DNA from: Thuidium tamariscinum | Lineage: Eukaryota; Streptophyta; Bryopsida; Hypnales; Thuidiaceae | Direction of reading: 5' to 3' | Length of the DNA: 64,000 nt | Assembly (NCBI GenBank): GCA_947034885.2 | Contig: OX344758.2 | Coordinates: 2,792,501-2,856,500, forward strand | In this document: positions 36,919 to 48,098 of the stretch, one piece after another | Numbering within the stretch: the stretch's first letter is position 1 | Layout of the letters: each line of letters starts with the position of its first letter | The notes under the pieces: generated by a model | Database searches by the model: none | Told to the model about the DNA's origin: nothing | What the model saw: only the letters and a program-made list of their open reading frames with translations | Program-made: the position numbers and the translations under genes

Positions 36919-39653
36919 TTAATCTAAGCGGGGCTCAGCCGTGGCAACAGTGGAGGTGTCGACTGGTTCAGGCTTTACAGGTCCATCAGCTCCAGCCACT
37001 GTGGTTGTTGTAGTACCATTGGCCTCGCCACCTTTGTGATCAGAGAGAGCCTTCGAATCAACAGAAGTGGGTGATGCAGGATAGTCGTCTTCAGTTGTTG
37101 TTGCTCCAGTAAGCAGAATTTCTTCAAAGTCGATCTTCACCGCTGGCTTCTCCGAAACCGAAGGAGCTTTGCTGAGAGCTTCCAGGAGAGCCATGAGAGC
37201 AGCTATAGGCTTGCGCTTCTTCTTCAACAGAATTTCGCTCACATCGGCAGGGGCTATGGCTTTGTCCACAAACGCTTCCTCGATCTCAGGGAACAGGTCA
37301 TGCCACTCGAGATCGAGGTTGTTCTTGGCTAGAGTGCGGAAAGCCGGAAACTCACACCATGACATGTTGATGTGTCGGTCCATCCGCCCTGCACGTAACA
37401 GCGCCTTGTCCAATTTCTCGATGTGGTTTGTGGTGAATATGATGATTCTCTCACTTCCACAACATGACCATAGCCCATCTGTAAAGTTGAGGAGTCCTGA
37501 CAATGTAACCCGGCTTCCCTGCAACAGTGGGACACATAGACATCAGTACCTCACTTCCAGGCTCACAAACTCAATTTTCCAGGATAAGGAATGTTTAGGA
37601 ATCCCAAAATACTGATCAAGAATATTATTGTAAGACACCCAAATCCCAAAACTGAGCTCAATTGGCTGCAGACTTGACTCACAAAACATCTAAACCCTAA
37701 ACCCTTTGTCTCAAGCTAGGGAATTCGTTGATTGCACGCGTTGAAACCAATAAGTCCTACAAGAAAACATGATCTAGTAAAGAAGTATTCGAATCCCTAC
37801 AGAAGATACATGAAGTAGACAATATAAACCTCTAAAGGACCAAGAATTCATGGTTATTGAACGAGCTTAATCACGTTGTGAAAATCAATAATTCAGACGG
37901 GGCCAAATCTAGTATGTGTTGATAAAGAAAAAGTGAACAAAAGAAAGTGTCAAATGACCCAGTCAGTAAAAAACAAGAGGCCCAGTGTGGGTCTCTTGGT
38001 TCTTAGGAGCCAAAAAAACAGAAGTACCTCATCTAGTTCAGGTTTGCCTCGGTTCGGTCCTTCCGGTTTGTCTTTAGCAGACTCCTTCCGAGCCTTAGCA
38101 CGCTCCGCAAGATCTACCGAGCAATCGATGTCCTCAATTACAATAACGGAGCGGTTGGTGGTTTGAATCAACAACTTCCGAAGCTCAGAGTTGGAGCTGA
38201 CTTCTGTCAACTCCACATCATAAATGTCGTACTTGAGAAAATTAGCTATAGCGGCAATCATGCTGGACTTCCCAGTTCCTGGTGGCCCGTACAGAAGGTA
38301 GCCCCTCTTCCATGCCTTCCCTGCTTTTTGATAAAACTCTTTCGCCTGTGTAAATTCCAACAGATCCTCCTTGATATCGTCCTTCACAACTGGGTCCATA
38401 GCCAGCGTTTCAAATGTTGATGGATGTTTGAATGGCACGGATTCCCACGACTTCTTCTTGTAACTAAATCTAACCACAACAAGCTTGTATCAGAGCGCAA
38501 CTTCCACCAGTCTTTTCACATCACTTCAAAAGTGACCTACATTAGAAAATCGATTCCTTCTAGGTTTAGCACTACCATAGAGACAACTCGCAATAGCCTG
38601 AAGGGTAGGGATAATAGTCACTCTTAGGAAATTCCTCAGGACAACTAACAAGCTTAACCCCTAAATGACCAAGGATTCATGGTTACAAAACGACATTTTC
38701 GATTGATCAAATTGTAATTCGGATGGAACCAATTTCATACCACCAGAATCAGTGAAGAACATCGCATACGTTGATAAAAAAAAAATAACGTAAAATTGAA
38801 GAAAAGAAAGCCTCCACGTAACCTACACAAAACTGCTACGAAAAACCATATTTGGAAATTGTTATCCTTCCATGCACAGCAATATCATACTACCGCAAGC
38901 GAAAGATGTTTCAGAAAGAACTGTTGCCGAACTGAACTGAAGTCGAGCAATAATAGAAACGAAGTAAGCAGTGTAATTTAATGGCAACACTGGAGAAGTC
39001 TTAGTGTTGACACTGCACGACAACGACAAGCATAGAACAAGAACAAAGAGAAGAAGAGGGTTGACGAAGCATGAGCAGAAGGTTGAGGAATGCCGGTACC
39101 CGCCACCGCCATTCTTGACGTTGGTGTAGAGCAGGCGATCCCGCGTCAGCTCCTTCTCCGACTTGGCGACTTCCATGACATGCTGCACATATGGCTCCAG
39201 CAACCGGCTCTTGTCTTTCTTGCGTATCTTCAGCGTATACTTGCGTTTCTCGTCGTTGGGGCTGGCTCCAAATTGAATCCCGGGCTGCTGTCTCAGCGAG
39301 ACCTCGTGCGTCCACCAAACTTTAGTCCCCATGAAGATGTCCTCCACGGTCTCGTGGTGCGCCAGCGAAAAAGTGTTCTGCGTGGCGTTCTTGGGGCGGC
39401 ACAGGTTGATGCGCCCCGCGGCGATGGCGGTGGAGGAGCTCAAGTACGACTGTACGTAGTCGTATATCTCGTTGTTGCCTGCGCCGTAAAACTCCGGAAT
39501 GTCCAAGAGGTCGTACGGCATGAAGCGACTGAACACAAGCCGGATCCAAGTGTCGAACATGTTGCCATATTCCTTGGGAAGTAAATTGCGAAGGAAGCTC
39601 GCCACGCCCAGCATCGCCGCCCAAAACGTCCAAAACTCCATCGTCCCTGCCAT
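36919..39653 (-). CDS. AAA-type ATPase of the plant BCS1-like / AAA-ASD class
   Basis: Three exons, 39653-39100, 38469-38028 and 37518-36919 (TAA), give 531 residues. Residues about 6-24 are a hydrophobic N-terminal anchor, followed by the plant AAA-associated domain. Exon 2 holds Walker A GPPGTGKS (246-253) after HPSTFETLAMDP, a signature of the plant class, and Walker B VIVIEDIDCS (293-302). Exon 3 holds GLLNFTDGLWS, the FTTNH sensor and the arginine-bearing LRAGRMDRHI. The C-terminal 70 residues are low-complexity (Thr, Ala, Pro, Val). Relatives are membrane-bound homo-oligomeric ATPases of mitochondria, ER or plasma membrane, often stress-induced; BCS1 itself translocates the Rieske protein. 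The location of this one cannot be told. Both introns contain a copy of the same repeat. Confidence 0.93.
37823..37960 (+). repeat. Intronic repeat in the AAA ATPase gene, copy 1
   Basis: Starts ATAAACCTCTAAAGGACCAA and is similar over about 140 bp to 38654-38815 in the other intron, in the same orientation. The start resembles the TTAACCCCTAAAGG termini of the TTAA-bounded family. Confidence 0.6.
38654..38815 (+). repeat. Intronic repeat in the AAA ATPase gene, copy 2 (TTAACCCCTAAATGACC end)
   Basis: Begins TTAACCCCTAAATGACCAAG, the family terminus, then shares 'ATTCATGGTTA' and several later phrases with the copy in the other intron. It is probably a truncated TTAA-family element. Confidence 0.6.
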
Positions 39654-40937
39654 TTCGGCGGCCTACTCGTGTGCTCAATTCAGGACACAATTCCTTACCA
39701 ACAACTCTGTACTAGAGCTTCAATTCTTGTCCTTCTCCGAACAAAAACGCGTGTCAAATCGATCCAAAAGATTGCTTCAATTCGACTAACCCTGAATGAA
39801 CTGAGAGCAAAACCTCGCACCCAAGAGGCCAATTCACTACGTCCCCCCTACTGAGTTCTCACCAGAAGCTTAAACTCACAGCCAATTTCAAGAAAATCAT
39901 ACACAGAACCTAAACCCTCTTCACCTCGCCTTCCATTTGCCCTAACTCCAACAAGCTACACACACTGAATTCTTCAGGACGTACACGCGAGTAATGTCCC
40001 TGCGCAGCTCAGTTCTTATACCCAAAACAAGACTGCTCGAGAAGAGTCGGTGCTTTCACTCAACCCTTTCCCCCCGCCTCCCAGCCTCTCTCCACCTGTC
40101 GCCACATGCAACGTTGACGAGCGAAGGCAACTCATACCACCAAAAATCAGGATAGAACCCACTGCCTGCGCAATTCTCCGCCACCATATAGTAGAACTAA
40201 TCGTACGCAACACTCCACCAAACACCGCCCTCGCCACTACCTGGCCCAAATTCCGCTCCTAAGTAGCCTCGTGAGAGCTAGCTGCAGGTCCGAGAGCAAG
40301 TTCTCGTACCTTGACTTCGAAGCAATCGGTAAAAGTTAGACAATAATGTTCAGAGACTCCTCCAGAGTCCAGATCCTCGTCCGACAATCTCCTGACTGCT
40401 GATCATTCTCAAGATTCGGATCCTAGCTAGAAAATATTAATATGTTAGTGGCAGAGGGCCAACCGACCAATTCCTTCCTCTGCCCCTAGCTGGCTGATGC
40501 CCATGTTCAGCACGAGGACTGAGTTACCTAACTGTCCTAGCTCTCCTTCGTGAATGCCATGCCAACGCTCCCCAACATTCACTGCACGTCTCGGGTGGGA
40601 TCTGAAACCTCCGTGGGCTTTGCTTGCTCGTCATGACCCAAATGGAACTCTGCAATGAAAATTCCATAGCATTTGTTTCCAAAAAAAAGACCCAAATGGA
40701 ACAGAAACTTGCAGTAAGAAGCTCGACTACAGTTTACAACCAAGACTCAAGGGAATTCGCAAAGGAAAAGCATGAGACCGGCAAACTTTGCAAAGAAGAA
40801 CCGGATTCCTTCCTGGGGAATGCGCACAACAGGTTGCACTTGTTGCGACTTGCGACATGCCTGGGAAATCAATCAGCTTCTTCCATGCTGGGCAAAGGAT
40901 TGTCATTCGGGGAATGATAAGACAAGGTGGAGCCACC
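39654..40937. other. Promoter side of the AAA ATPase gene
   Basis: Probable promoter and leader nearest 39654. Small frames on both strands match nothing. No repeat with clear ends. Confidence 0.4.
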
Positions 40938-41029
40938 CATAACCGGTTGCTGACTTTTTCAATGCTGAGGAGGCACATTGCATTGCTAACCCGGCATCAT
41001 TGCCATCACGAGTTGCAACCCATAACCTT
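40938..41029 (+). repeat. Direct repeat, copy 1
   Basis: About 92 bp starting CATAACCGGTTGCTGAC, similar to 41522-41611 with roughly 10-15% mismatches. The two copies flank the dispersed repeat at 41276-41486. Confidence 0.65.
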
Positions 41030-41275
41030 CTTTCCTTTCAACTTGCTTCCTACACCCTTGGATCATGAAGATCAAAGGTTGTGATTGAAAAGTGAACAAC
41101 CTAAGGGCAAAACACCCATTCCCGCACTTGTTCCTTGCAATGGATTGTAGATTCACCCAAATGCGTCAATAGACTTTCCTTAATGTGTTTGCCACATGTA
41201 TGATTGTAATTTGCTAATACAATTAAGGGACACAATGGGAAATTTGGTTCGCTGAGTGCTAATTTTTGTAGGGTT

Positions 41276-41486
41276 CAGCTTGGAGGGCACCTATAGGACA
41301 GTTCCACAAGTCTAGGGAGCCAATACATTGAAAATTTGTAGAAATTACATATTGTATCCAAAAAATCTAATTTTTTTTAATATTCATGATTTTCACTCGC
41401 TAGTACTAGAAAAATATCATTTTTAGAAAACATTGCCTCCAACTATGCTGAATTCCTTATTTAGACGGTTTTAGGTGTTTCCACTG
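41276..41486 (-). repeat. Dispersed repeat, copy 2 of 2 (CAGTGGAAACACC end)
   Basis: Complement of the repeat at 27550-27763. It lies between the two direct repeats at 40938 and 41522. Confidence 0.7.
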
Positions 41487-41521
41487 TATTGTTGCTACTA
41501 TGGCTCGAGGGTTATCTAATA

Positions 41522-41611
41522 CATAACCGGTTGCTAACTTTTCAATGTTGAGGTGGCACATTGCATTGGTAACATGTCATTATTGTAATCATAAGTTGCA
41601 ACTCATAATCT
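41522..41611 (+). repeat. Direct repeat, copy 2
   Basis: See 40938-41029. Starts CATAACCGGTTGCTAAC. Confidence 0.65.
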
Positions 41612-42664
41612 ATTGGAAAGTCAACAATTGATTATGTCTGACAACCTATTTATTGCTAGGGCAGCTCATTGGTTATCTAATCCATACTTGATCAAATAAG
41701 CCATTCATTAGGAAAAATTTCAACCCTCAAAGGGACTCCTTCCCTTTGACAAGTTCCCCTTGTGGTCACTAGTCATCATTAATGATCACTAGTGATCCCA
41801 TTAAAATAATAATTAAAAATAACAAAAAAAAATTTTAATTTTTAATTTTTAATAAAATAATAATAATAAACATTAAAATAATTATTAAAATATTAATATA
41901 ATAATAATATAGAAAAGTACATTATTATTTATTTATTTATTAATATCAAATTTTTCAAACATTTTTTAAATATGCTAAAAGTCCAAAATTGGATGTATGG
42001 GGAATGAGCCGGGGGGCATTCCCCTTCCATCCACAACCCGATGCTCTCCAGCAATCCCAGAAACATTTCTGCAGAATTTGCGTGGGAGCTATGACCGTGG
42101 CCTGACTTGGAGATACTCTGGCCACAGAAATTTTGGTTGGTGGAACTATGAAGATAATGGTAATTTGGAAGTGTGGTTTTTTGCCTACTTTTTTTTTTGT
42201 CAGTAGAAAAAACTTTGCTATATGTATAAATTCCTCTTGTAAGGCTGAATACTAATTCTGGATTTTGATTTTCGTTAAGTTGCTCTCAAAAATATATTGA
42301 GTAAAAGGCAAGAACTAATGTACCATATTCTTTTGAGCCAAGTTGCTCACAAAATACAATTAAGTAAAAAGCATGCACTACTATTCCATTTCTTTTTTGG
42401 CTATGTTGCTATAAAAGGAGTCTATTTTGTGATGCAACTTCAGAATATCCCAATTGCAATACCAATACAAAATGAATCAATAACACAAATTGAATCAATA
42501 CTTATACAAACTGAATCAATAAGAGACTCCAAATGCAATACCATACAAAATGAATCAATTGCTTGAACTGATTGAAGTATAGTTTTATAAAAGTCCAATA
42601 ACATTGTTACATGTCTTCAAAATTTGCTTCACTACACACTAAAACAACTACAAAAACTTCACAT
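41612..42664. other. AT-rich spacer left of hAT-2
   Basis: Bases about 41800-41985 are almost pure A/T (ATTAAAATA-like units). A small frame at 41997-42206 matches nothing. Near 42470-42560 the phrase AATGAATCAATA-CAAA recurs several times. No gene seen. Confidence 0.5.
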
Positions 42665-42717
42665 TCACTAACCAGGGAATTGAACCCTGTAAACTGCCCA
42701 TTTTGCAGTGTTAGTGA
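42665..42717 (-). other. tRNA-like sequence in the hAT-2 3' region, without anticodon arm
   Basis: On the minus strand the 53 nt have complementary ends (TCACTAAC / GTTAGTGA), a D-arm-like CTGC/GCAG stem and a T arm CAGGG/CCCTG around TTCAATT, with a perfect B-box match GGTTCAATTCC. The anticodon arm is missing. Size and plan match the hAT-1 copy; the left half of the sequence matches the hAT-3 copy. It lies about 430 nt after the transposase stop once the CACTA insertion is subtracted. Confidence 0.6.
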
Positions 42718-43319
42718 GCTGCACATCACAAAACAAACAACACACATTAGAGGGTTAGTGTAAAAATAAGAACACCAAACTCTAGCTCTGGATCCAACTC
42801 TTCCCACAGCGTTGTCTTCACGCAGCACCAGCCTTGCACATCACCTGCCTTCCCGCAGCAGCAGACTCCATCAGTCTGCCACCGAACACCAAGCTCCAAT
42901 TGCCCACGACCCCAAACAACACGAAACAAGGACCCAAATCGGAAAGCCCAGACACCCCCGAACAGCAAGCTCCACGACCCCAACAACACAAAGCAGGACC
43001 CAAACACTACTAGAAAAACAGTGACCAAATTAACAAAACATCAACAATTTTTTGTTGAAGTGGATACTACATTGTCCATTTTCACATTTTTTTGTTGATT
43101 CTAGTACACATTGTCAAAATCAACACTTTTTTTTGTTGATTTGGATACTACAATTCAAAAGTAACAAAAAAATCAACACTTTTTTGTTCATTTTCACATA
43201 TATGTGTCTCAAATTAATTTTCTTCATTTGAAAAATGTTTGAATCACCATAGTTAGTGTTCTATGCACAATACTTTGTTGTTGTTTTAAATTTATCATTC
43301 ACTATTCGGTATTGTGTAA

Positions 43320-43836
43320 AATCAGCAGACTTCAGAGGTCATTTTGTCATAGAAAAATAACTTTTTTCAAAAAACTTTGAACAAAGAAAAGTTGGGGAAT
43401 CAAACAATATTTCATCTCCAAAAAACCGTTTGCAATTTGGAGTCTTCAATCAAAAGTTATGAATAAATTTCAAAGACAGTGTTATAAAATGTTAAGAAAT
43501 TTTTTTTGTAAAATTAATTTTTTCAATAAATTTTGGACTAATGAAAGTTGTAGAATTGATATATCTTTCACCTCCAACAACTTTTTTGAGATTTAGATAT
43601 TCCAATCAAAAGTTATGAACAAAAATCAGAGAAGAGTAGAAATGGACATTATTTTTTACATTTTTAAACACTTTCTTTGATTTTTGTCCATACCTTTTAA
43701 TTGAAAGATCTAAATCTTAATTGAATTGTTGCAGGTGAAAGATATCTTCATCTTACAAATTTCATTGGTTCAAAGGTTTTTTTGAAAAGTTTATCTACTA
43801 GGACAAAATCGCCACTAAAGTCTACTGACTTTTGAT
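43320..43836. repeat. Hairpin 1 inside the CACTA element
   Basis: Left arm (about 43320-43655) starts near 'aaaatcagcagacttcagag'. The right arm (43660-43836) ends near 'ctaaagtctactgacttt'. The inner part pairs around 'ccaatcaaaagttatgaaca'. Left-arm sequence is partly duplicated (two overlapping units). Confidence 0.75.
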
Positions 43837-44004
43837 GGGAAAAACGTTAAAGAATAATATAATTAAAATTATATGTCTCAACTCCAAATTCAAATATAAG
43901 TATAATTTTAATCCTTTTGTTTCTTTATAAACCTTTGGAGTCTTAATTTTACAATGTAGATTTCTTTTTAAATTAAATCATCACAAATCGGATTTTTGAA
44001 AAGT

Positions 44005-44362
44005 CAGCAGACTTTAGGGGCGATTCAGACCTAGTAAAAGAACTTTTTTGAAAAAACTTTGAACTAAGGAAAGTTGAGAAATAAAGTATTCTTTCACCTC
44101 CAACAATTTTTTTGAGATTTGGATCTTCCAATCAAAAGTTATGGACAAAAATCAGAGAGGGGTGGAAATGAACATTTATTTTTAAAATTTTCAAACTCCC
44201 TCTCTGATTTTTATCCATAACTTTTGATTGGAAGATCCAAATCTCAAAAAAATTGTTGGAGGTGAAAGAAGACTTTATTTATCAACTTTATTTAGTTCAA
44301 AGTTTTTCCAAAAATGTTCTTTTACTAGGTCTAAATCGCCCCTAAAGTCTGCTGACTTTTAA
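44005..44362. repeat. Hairpin 2 inside the CACTA element
   Basis: Arms about 44005-44180 and 44190-44362 are close to perfectly complementary, from 'aaaagtcagcagactttagg' inward. It is homologous to hairpin 1, so the two are a tandem duplication of one foldback. Confidence 0.85.
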
Positions 44363-44430
44363 AAAAGAATTGAAAAAACCCGAAAGAACTATCTAAATAC
44401 ATTTCTACTTCTTCAACAATCACACATCTT

Positions 44431-44492
44431 GAGTGATTGGTGCCTTGGCCTCCAACCACAAGGTTGCGGGTTCAAACCCCGGTAGCCTCATT
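44431..44492 (+). repeat. tRNA-derived SINE-like segment inside the CACTA element
   Basis: GAGTGATTGGTGCC resembles a pol III A box. GGTTCAAACCC (44472-44482) matches the B box, with a CGGG/CCCG T stem. Unlike the hAT copies, the outer ends are not complementary, so this looks like the head of a tRNA-derived SINE. Confidence 0.5.
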
Positions 44493-44915
44493 TCCTCAAT
44501 AGCCGCCACGTGGCAGTTGGATAGGCCGCCATGTGGCACCTCCCTAGAAGTTGAAAATTTTTATGAATTTTTAAAAATATATTTAAAAAAAAGGTCCAAA
44601 TTAACAAAAAAAATCAACACTTTTTTGTTGAAATTTGACATTTTTTTGTTAAAAAATCAACACTTTTGTGTTCAAAAGTACCCAAATTAACATCTCCAAA
44701 TCAACAAAAAAATCAACACTTTTGTGTTGAGTTTTGTTAATTTGGTCATTGTTTTTTTCTACTAGTGAAATCAGAGAAGCCCACACAGCAAAGGTCCACT
44801 ATCTCTGGAGTAAAAGTAAACTTGAGTTGCAAGTCGGGCCTAATCTCATGAAAACTAAGGGATCAAATCTCCAACATAGAAATTGAGGATATTATTTCAT
44901 TCTCACTGCTCTACT

Positions 44916-47900
44916 TCATGCATCCCTTTGTCTGCCAGCCTTCACTACACTTTTCCAAGACTGAATAGCTTCCATATAAGGAAAATTGTCAAGAGAGAAG
45001 TAGTTTTGACCAAACATCCACACAACAAGGGGTAAGTGTTTCCCTAATTGGTTTCTTTGACATGATTTGAGAAATTTGAGGTTAGAAAAACATCTCTCAT
45101 CCTCTACAGAGCCAAGAACCATACAACATCCTATATCAGCCAATTTGAAATACTCTGAAATCAACTTCCGCAAATGCAATGATTGATCTAGTTTTTTCCA
45201 CAACTTAATGATAGGATTTATGTGAAAAGGAGGCCCACAAGTAGCTTCTGCATTGGACCTCATGGTGATTTTGAACAAGTGTTGGTGGTTGTCCAAGTTG
45301 GACGCAGAGAGCATTTCGGAAGCTGTGTAAGGATTCTCAGAGCCAAAAACGGGTTGCCCCTTACTTACACCCTTTTGAATTGCAAAAAATTCCTTTAGGA
45401 TTGCCAAGTGATGGCTGAAACTCTCCTTAGCACCATCTTGGCGCCAATATTGGGGATATATAATCCCAAAAGCATCCAGCAAAGATTGTTGTGGAAACCT
45501 GCGGTCAAGCTCAACGATCACAGACTGGACAATCTCTGCACAATACAAACCAATGTGTGAGAAACAATGTCATCAAAGACTAACATGTTTTCAAAAAGCA
45601 CATGACAATCTAAACACATGACATTAAGCAAAGGGAGTTCTTGGCTGCATCATTCCCGCCCTCAAGTTTACAAAACACTTGTTATGACTGAAACAGACCA
45701 AGGCCCCCAAAAAATTTCTAAAGAAAAAAAAATGGGAGTTATTGCATCAGTCCCGCCTCCGCAAAGAACCTGCCGCAATACGAATGGACTAAACCAGCCA
45801 ACGAATTTGCAGAACAAAAAAATGGATTTAGGTGTATCGATCCCACCTGCAGCGCACAGGAACTGAAACAACAAACAGGAACTAAAACAACTGAAGCTAC
45901 AGGAACTGTAACAACAAACACATGTCCAAATAACTCCAACAATAAAAAAAAATGCGTTTTTGTAATCGTCTCCAACCTTAGTTCACTTAAAACTTGTAGC
46001 TTGAACAAACAATATAGAAGCAAAAACGATTTCCACAAATCAAGGCATAATTTCGAAACTGAACTTACAAGCAAAGGCAATACAATAAATGCCATATACA
46101 AAACAAGGACATTACACACAAAACCAGAAAGGGAATGGAAGAATTACCTGAAAATTGCTGCTCTACATTCTCTTGCACCCTATTGTACTCCTCTTGGGTG
46201 ACAAAGAGATGTGCCCTTGTCAACTTGTCATGGCACCTTGCAAACATTTGGGCATGCTGAAAGTTGAAAAGCAAATGGTAGATGACACTGTCACCAGCCA
46301 AAGGCTGCCATAGCAAAGGAATATCTGAACAGGACAGAGAAACTAAGTCACAATAACAAGAAAAATCCACTTTGTCAAAAGCAGTGGATGCTTCCACAAA
46401 CATCCGAGACAATTCAACTTGGCAAAGCTTCAAGGCTTGCATAAAATCACCAATGAAGATATCATGTGCTTGTGACAACTTTATCAATGAGTGCACAACA
46501 TTTACCAAAGGGATAAAGCATGCTAGAGATAGAAGCAGCTCAATATCAGAGAGGAGATCAAAATTATCAACATCCCCCTGTATAGGCTTCGATCCAGGGC
46601 CAGAGGTCATGTCAGCGCCCATTTTGACCAACAGGGTGCGGTACTCAGACAAGATTCTAGCGGCAGGACTCCGCATTGAAATCCACCTGGTTTCTACGTT
46701 TTTGGAGCATTTTATTGCCTTTAGTTTCCATGAGATCAGCTAGTCTATGCAGCTCAGCGTGGCGTTTGTTACTCCGACAGAAGTAATTGTAGATCGACTG
46801 AAAGAGGCCCTCAAGCCGTGAGACCATAGGAAATTTAGAGATAGTCTCCACAACAAGATTCAAACGGTGACTGACACAAGAAGCACCTATGAGAAATGGT
46901 GCCCATTTCTCTCTGATCTAGGTGGTCACTCCCATTTTTGGCCCCTGGAATGTGCTCACACTGTCGGCTCCAAAACATATCAACTTCCTAGAAATTTCCT
47001 CACGAGATAATCCTCCCTCATTCAACAATCCATTCATGATAAGATCTGTCAAATGATCTGCCATTCCACTCTCAGAGACGCAAGACAGCAACAAAAGATG
47101 TGGGATGCGGTCCCATGAAGACATTGCATACACATGAACCCCCAACTAAGAGGTCCCATCGACGGCAGTTACCTCATCGGCACTCAACAAAATGAAACTA
47201 GCAGACTGCACAATCGATTTCAAGGCAAACAGCACAGACAAGTGAAGATGCTCATTCATTTCCCAACCAGTTGTCTCACTCCAGTGCTTATGGGGAATAT
47301 TTTTTACCTTGAGTTGTTTTAGCAAGTTCTCTTGCCGTTCATAATCGCACATAGGGCGACCGTGCGTCAAAATGTGGAGTAAGGTACAGAATTGAACCTG
47401 CTTTCTCTTGTACTCACCCTTCAGACCTCCTTGGAGTTGATCGGCCATCGTCGATCTCTTCTGTCCAGCCCAGAGCTTCACGAACTGGAAGTGCTGGCAG
47501 TTGCTCTTGACAAAAACATCACCTTTTTTGAGATGCGCAAAAGGAACGTCGTCCTCTTGACAAACCCGCTTACCCTCGTGCTTTTCCAGATTATCAACCT
47601 TTGGAACTAGTAACTTGTGCCTCCCCGAAATGGAAGTGCAGCTGCGACAGATGACACCCGTAATGTTGCCCTCCGCATTAAACTTGCCCTCGGCCCAGGC
47701 GAATTTGCACGCCCAGACCTCTTGCCACCTTCGCGTGATAGTTCCATATGCAGTTTTTGTGCGTTTCCGCCCGGTCGTAGCAACCTCTGCTAGTCTTTTG
47801 GCCAATTGGTGACCGTCGCAGTCACTCCCAAGATCGATGATTGGAGAGACAACGGTCACATCAGAACCCGGGAGCTTCAGTGCCGTAGGATACTAGGATC

Positions 47901-48098
47901 AGAGACAAGCTGCGAGAAGCGCGTCTCCATCACGTGGGTGATCTCCACCTTCGCGCCAAGGCCTCTGTCTTCACCCAACGCCGTGTTCGGGACCAAGTAT
48001 TTGCCCACTCCGTTGACGTTTCGGCTTGATCCGAACGTCTTACTCAAAAAATTTCGGGCAATTTCAAGCGTGGTGCCATCCTGCACAAAGCTGCGATC
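44916..48098 (-). pseudogene. hAT-2 transposase, decayed (second hAT lineage)
   Basis: Blocks on the minus strand follow transposase order: 48098-47877, 47859-47146, 47145-46918, 46915-46657, 46676-46142, an intron (46141-45542), then 45541-44916. Recognisable parts are a zinc-finger-like N-terminus (CxxC in VICRSCTSISG), D in LLSADEVTAVD, D in FGADSVSTFQG, the CxxH motif CVSHRLNLVVE, and a hAT dimerisation end with DERCFSNLKFLKS. Breaks: a frameshift near 47870, TAG at 47148-47146 where hAT-3 has Trp, TAG at 46920-46918 where hAT-3 has Gln (CAG), and a +1 frameshift near 46670. The intron matches one in hAT-3. The terminal repeats of the whole element were not found. Confidence 0.88.

Larger units (their letters stand above)
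43005..44767. mobile_element. CACTA-type DNA transposon, non-autonomous, 1,763 bp
   Basis: Begins CACTACTAGAAAAACAGTGA and ends with a complementary sequence starting CACTAGTAGAAAAA on the other strand. The inverted similarity runs about 35 bp. The flanks are AAA on both sides (43002-43004, 44768-44770), the 3-bp duplication of CACTA/En-Spm elements. Subterminal regions repeat short 'AAATTAACAAAA' and 'CAACACTTTTTTGTT' words in both directions, as transposase-binding sites do in this superfamily. There is no transposase. Inside are two successive long hairpins and a tRNA/SINE-like segment. It interrupts a tandem-repeated CT-rich stretch downstream of hAT-2. Confidence 0.93.

Noticed and set aside
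37685-37705. Telomere repeat remnant (AAACCCTAAACCCT)
   Set aside because: Only two units inside an intron; too short to mark an old telomere.
38862-39360. Plus-strand and alternate minus-strand frames over the AAA gene (39090-39584, 39322-39690)
   Set aside because: Shadow frames in GC-rich exon 1; the third has no domain while the coding frame has the full AAA-associated domain.
41800-41985. Matrix-attachment region or origin
   Set aside because: The stretch is almost pure A/T but so is much spacer here; nothing specific supports it.
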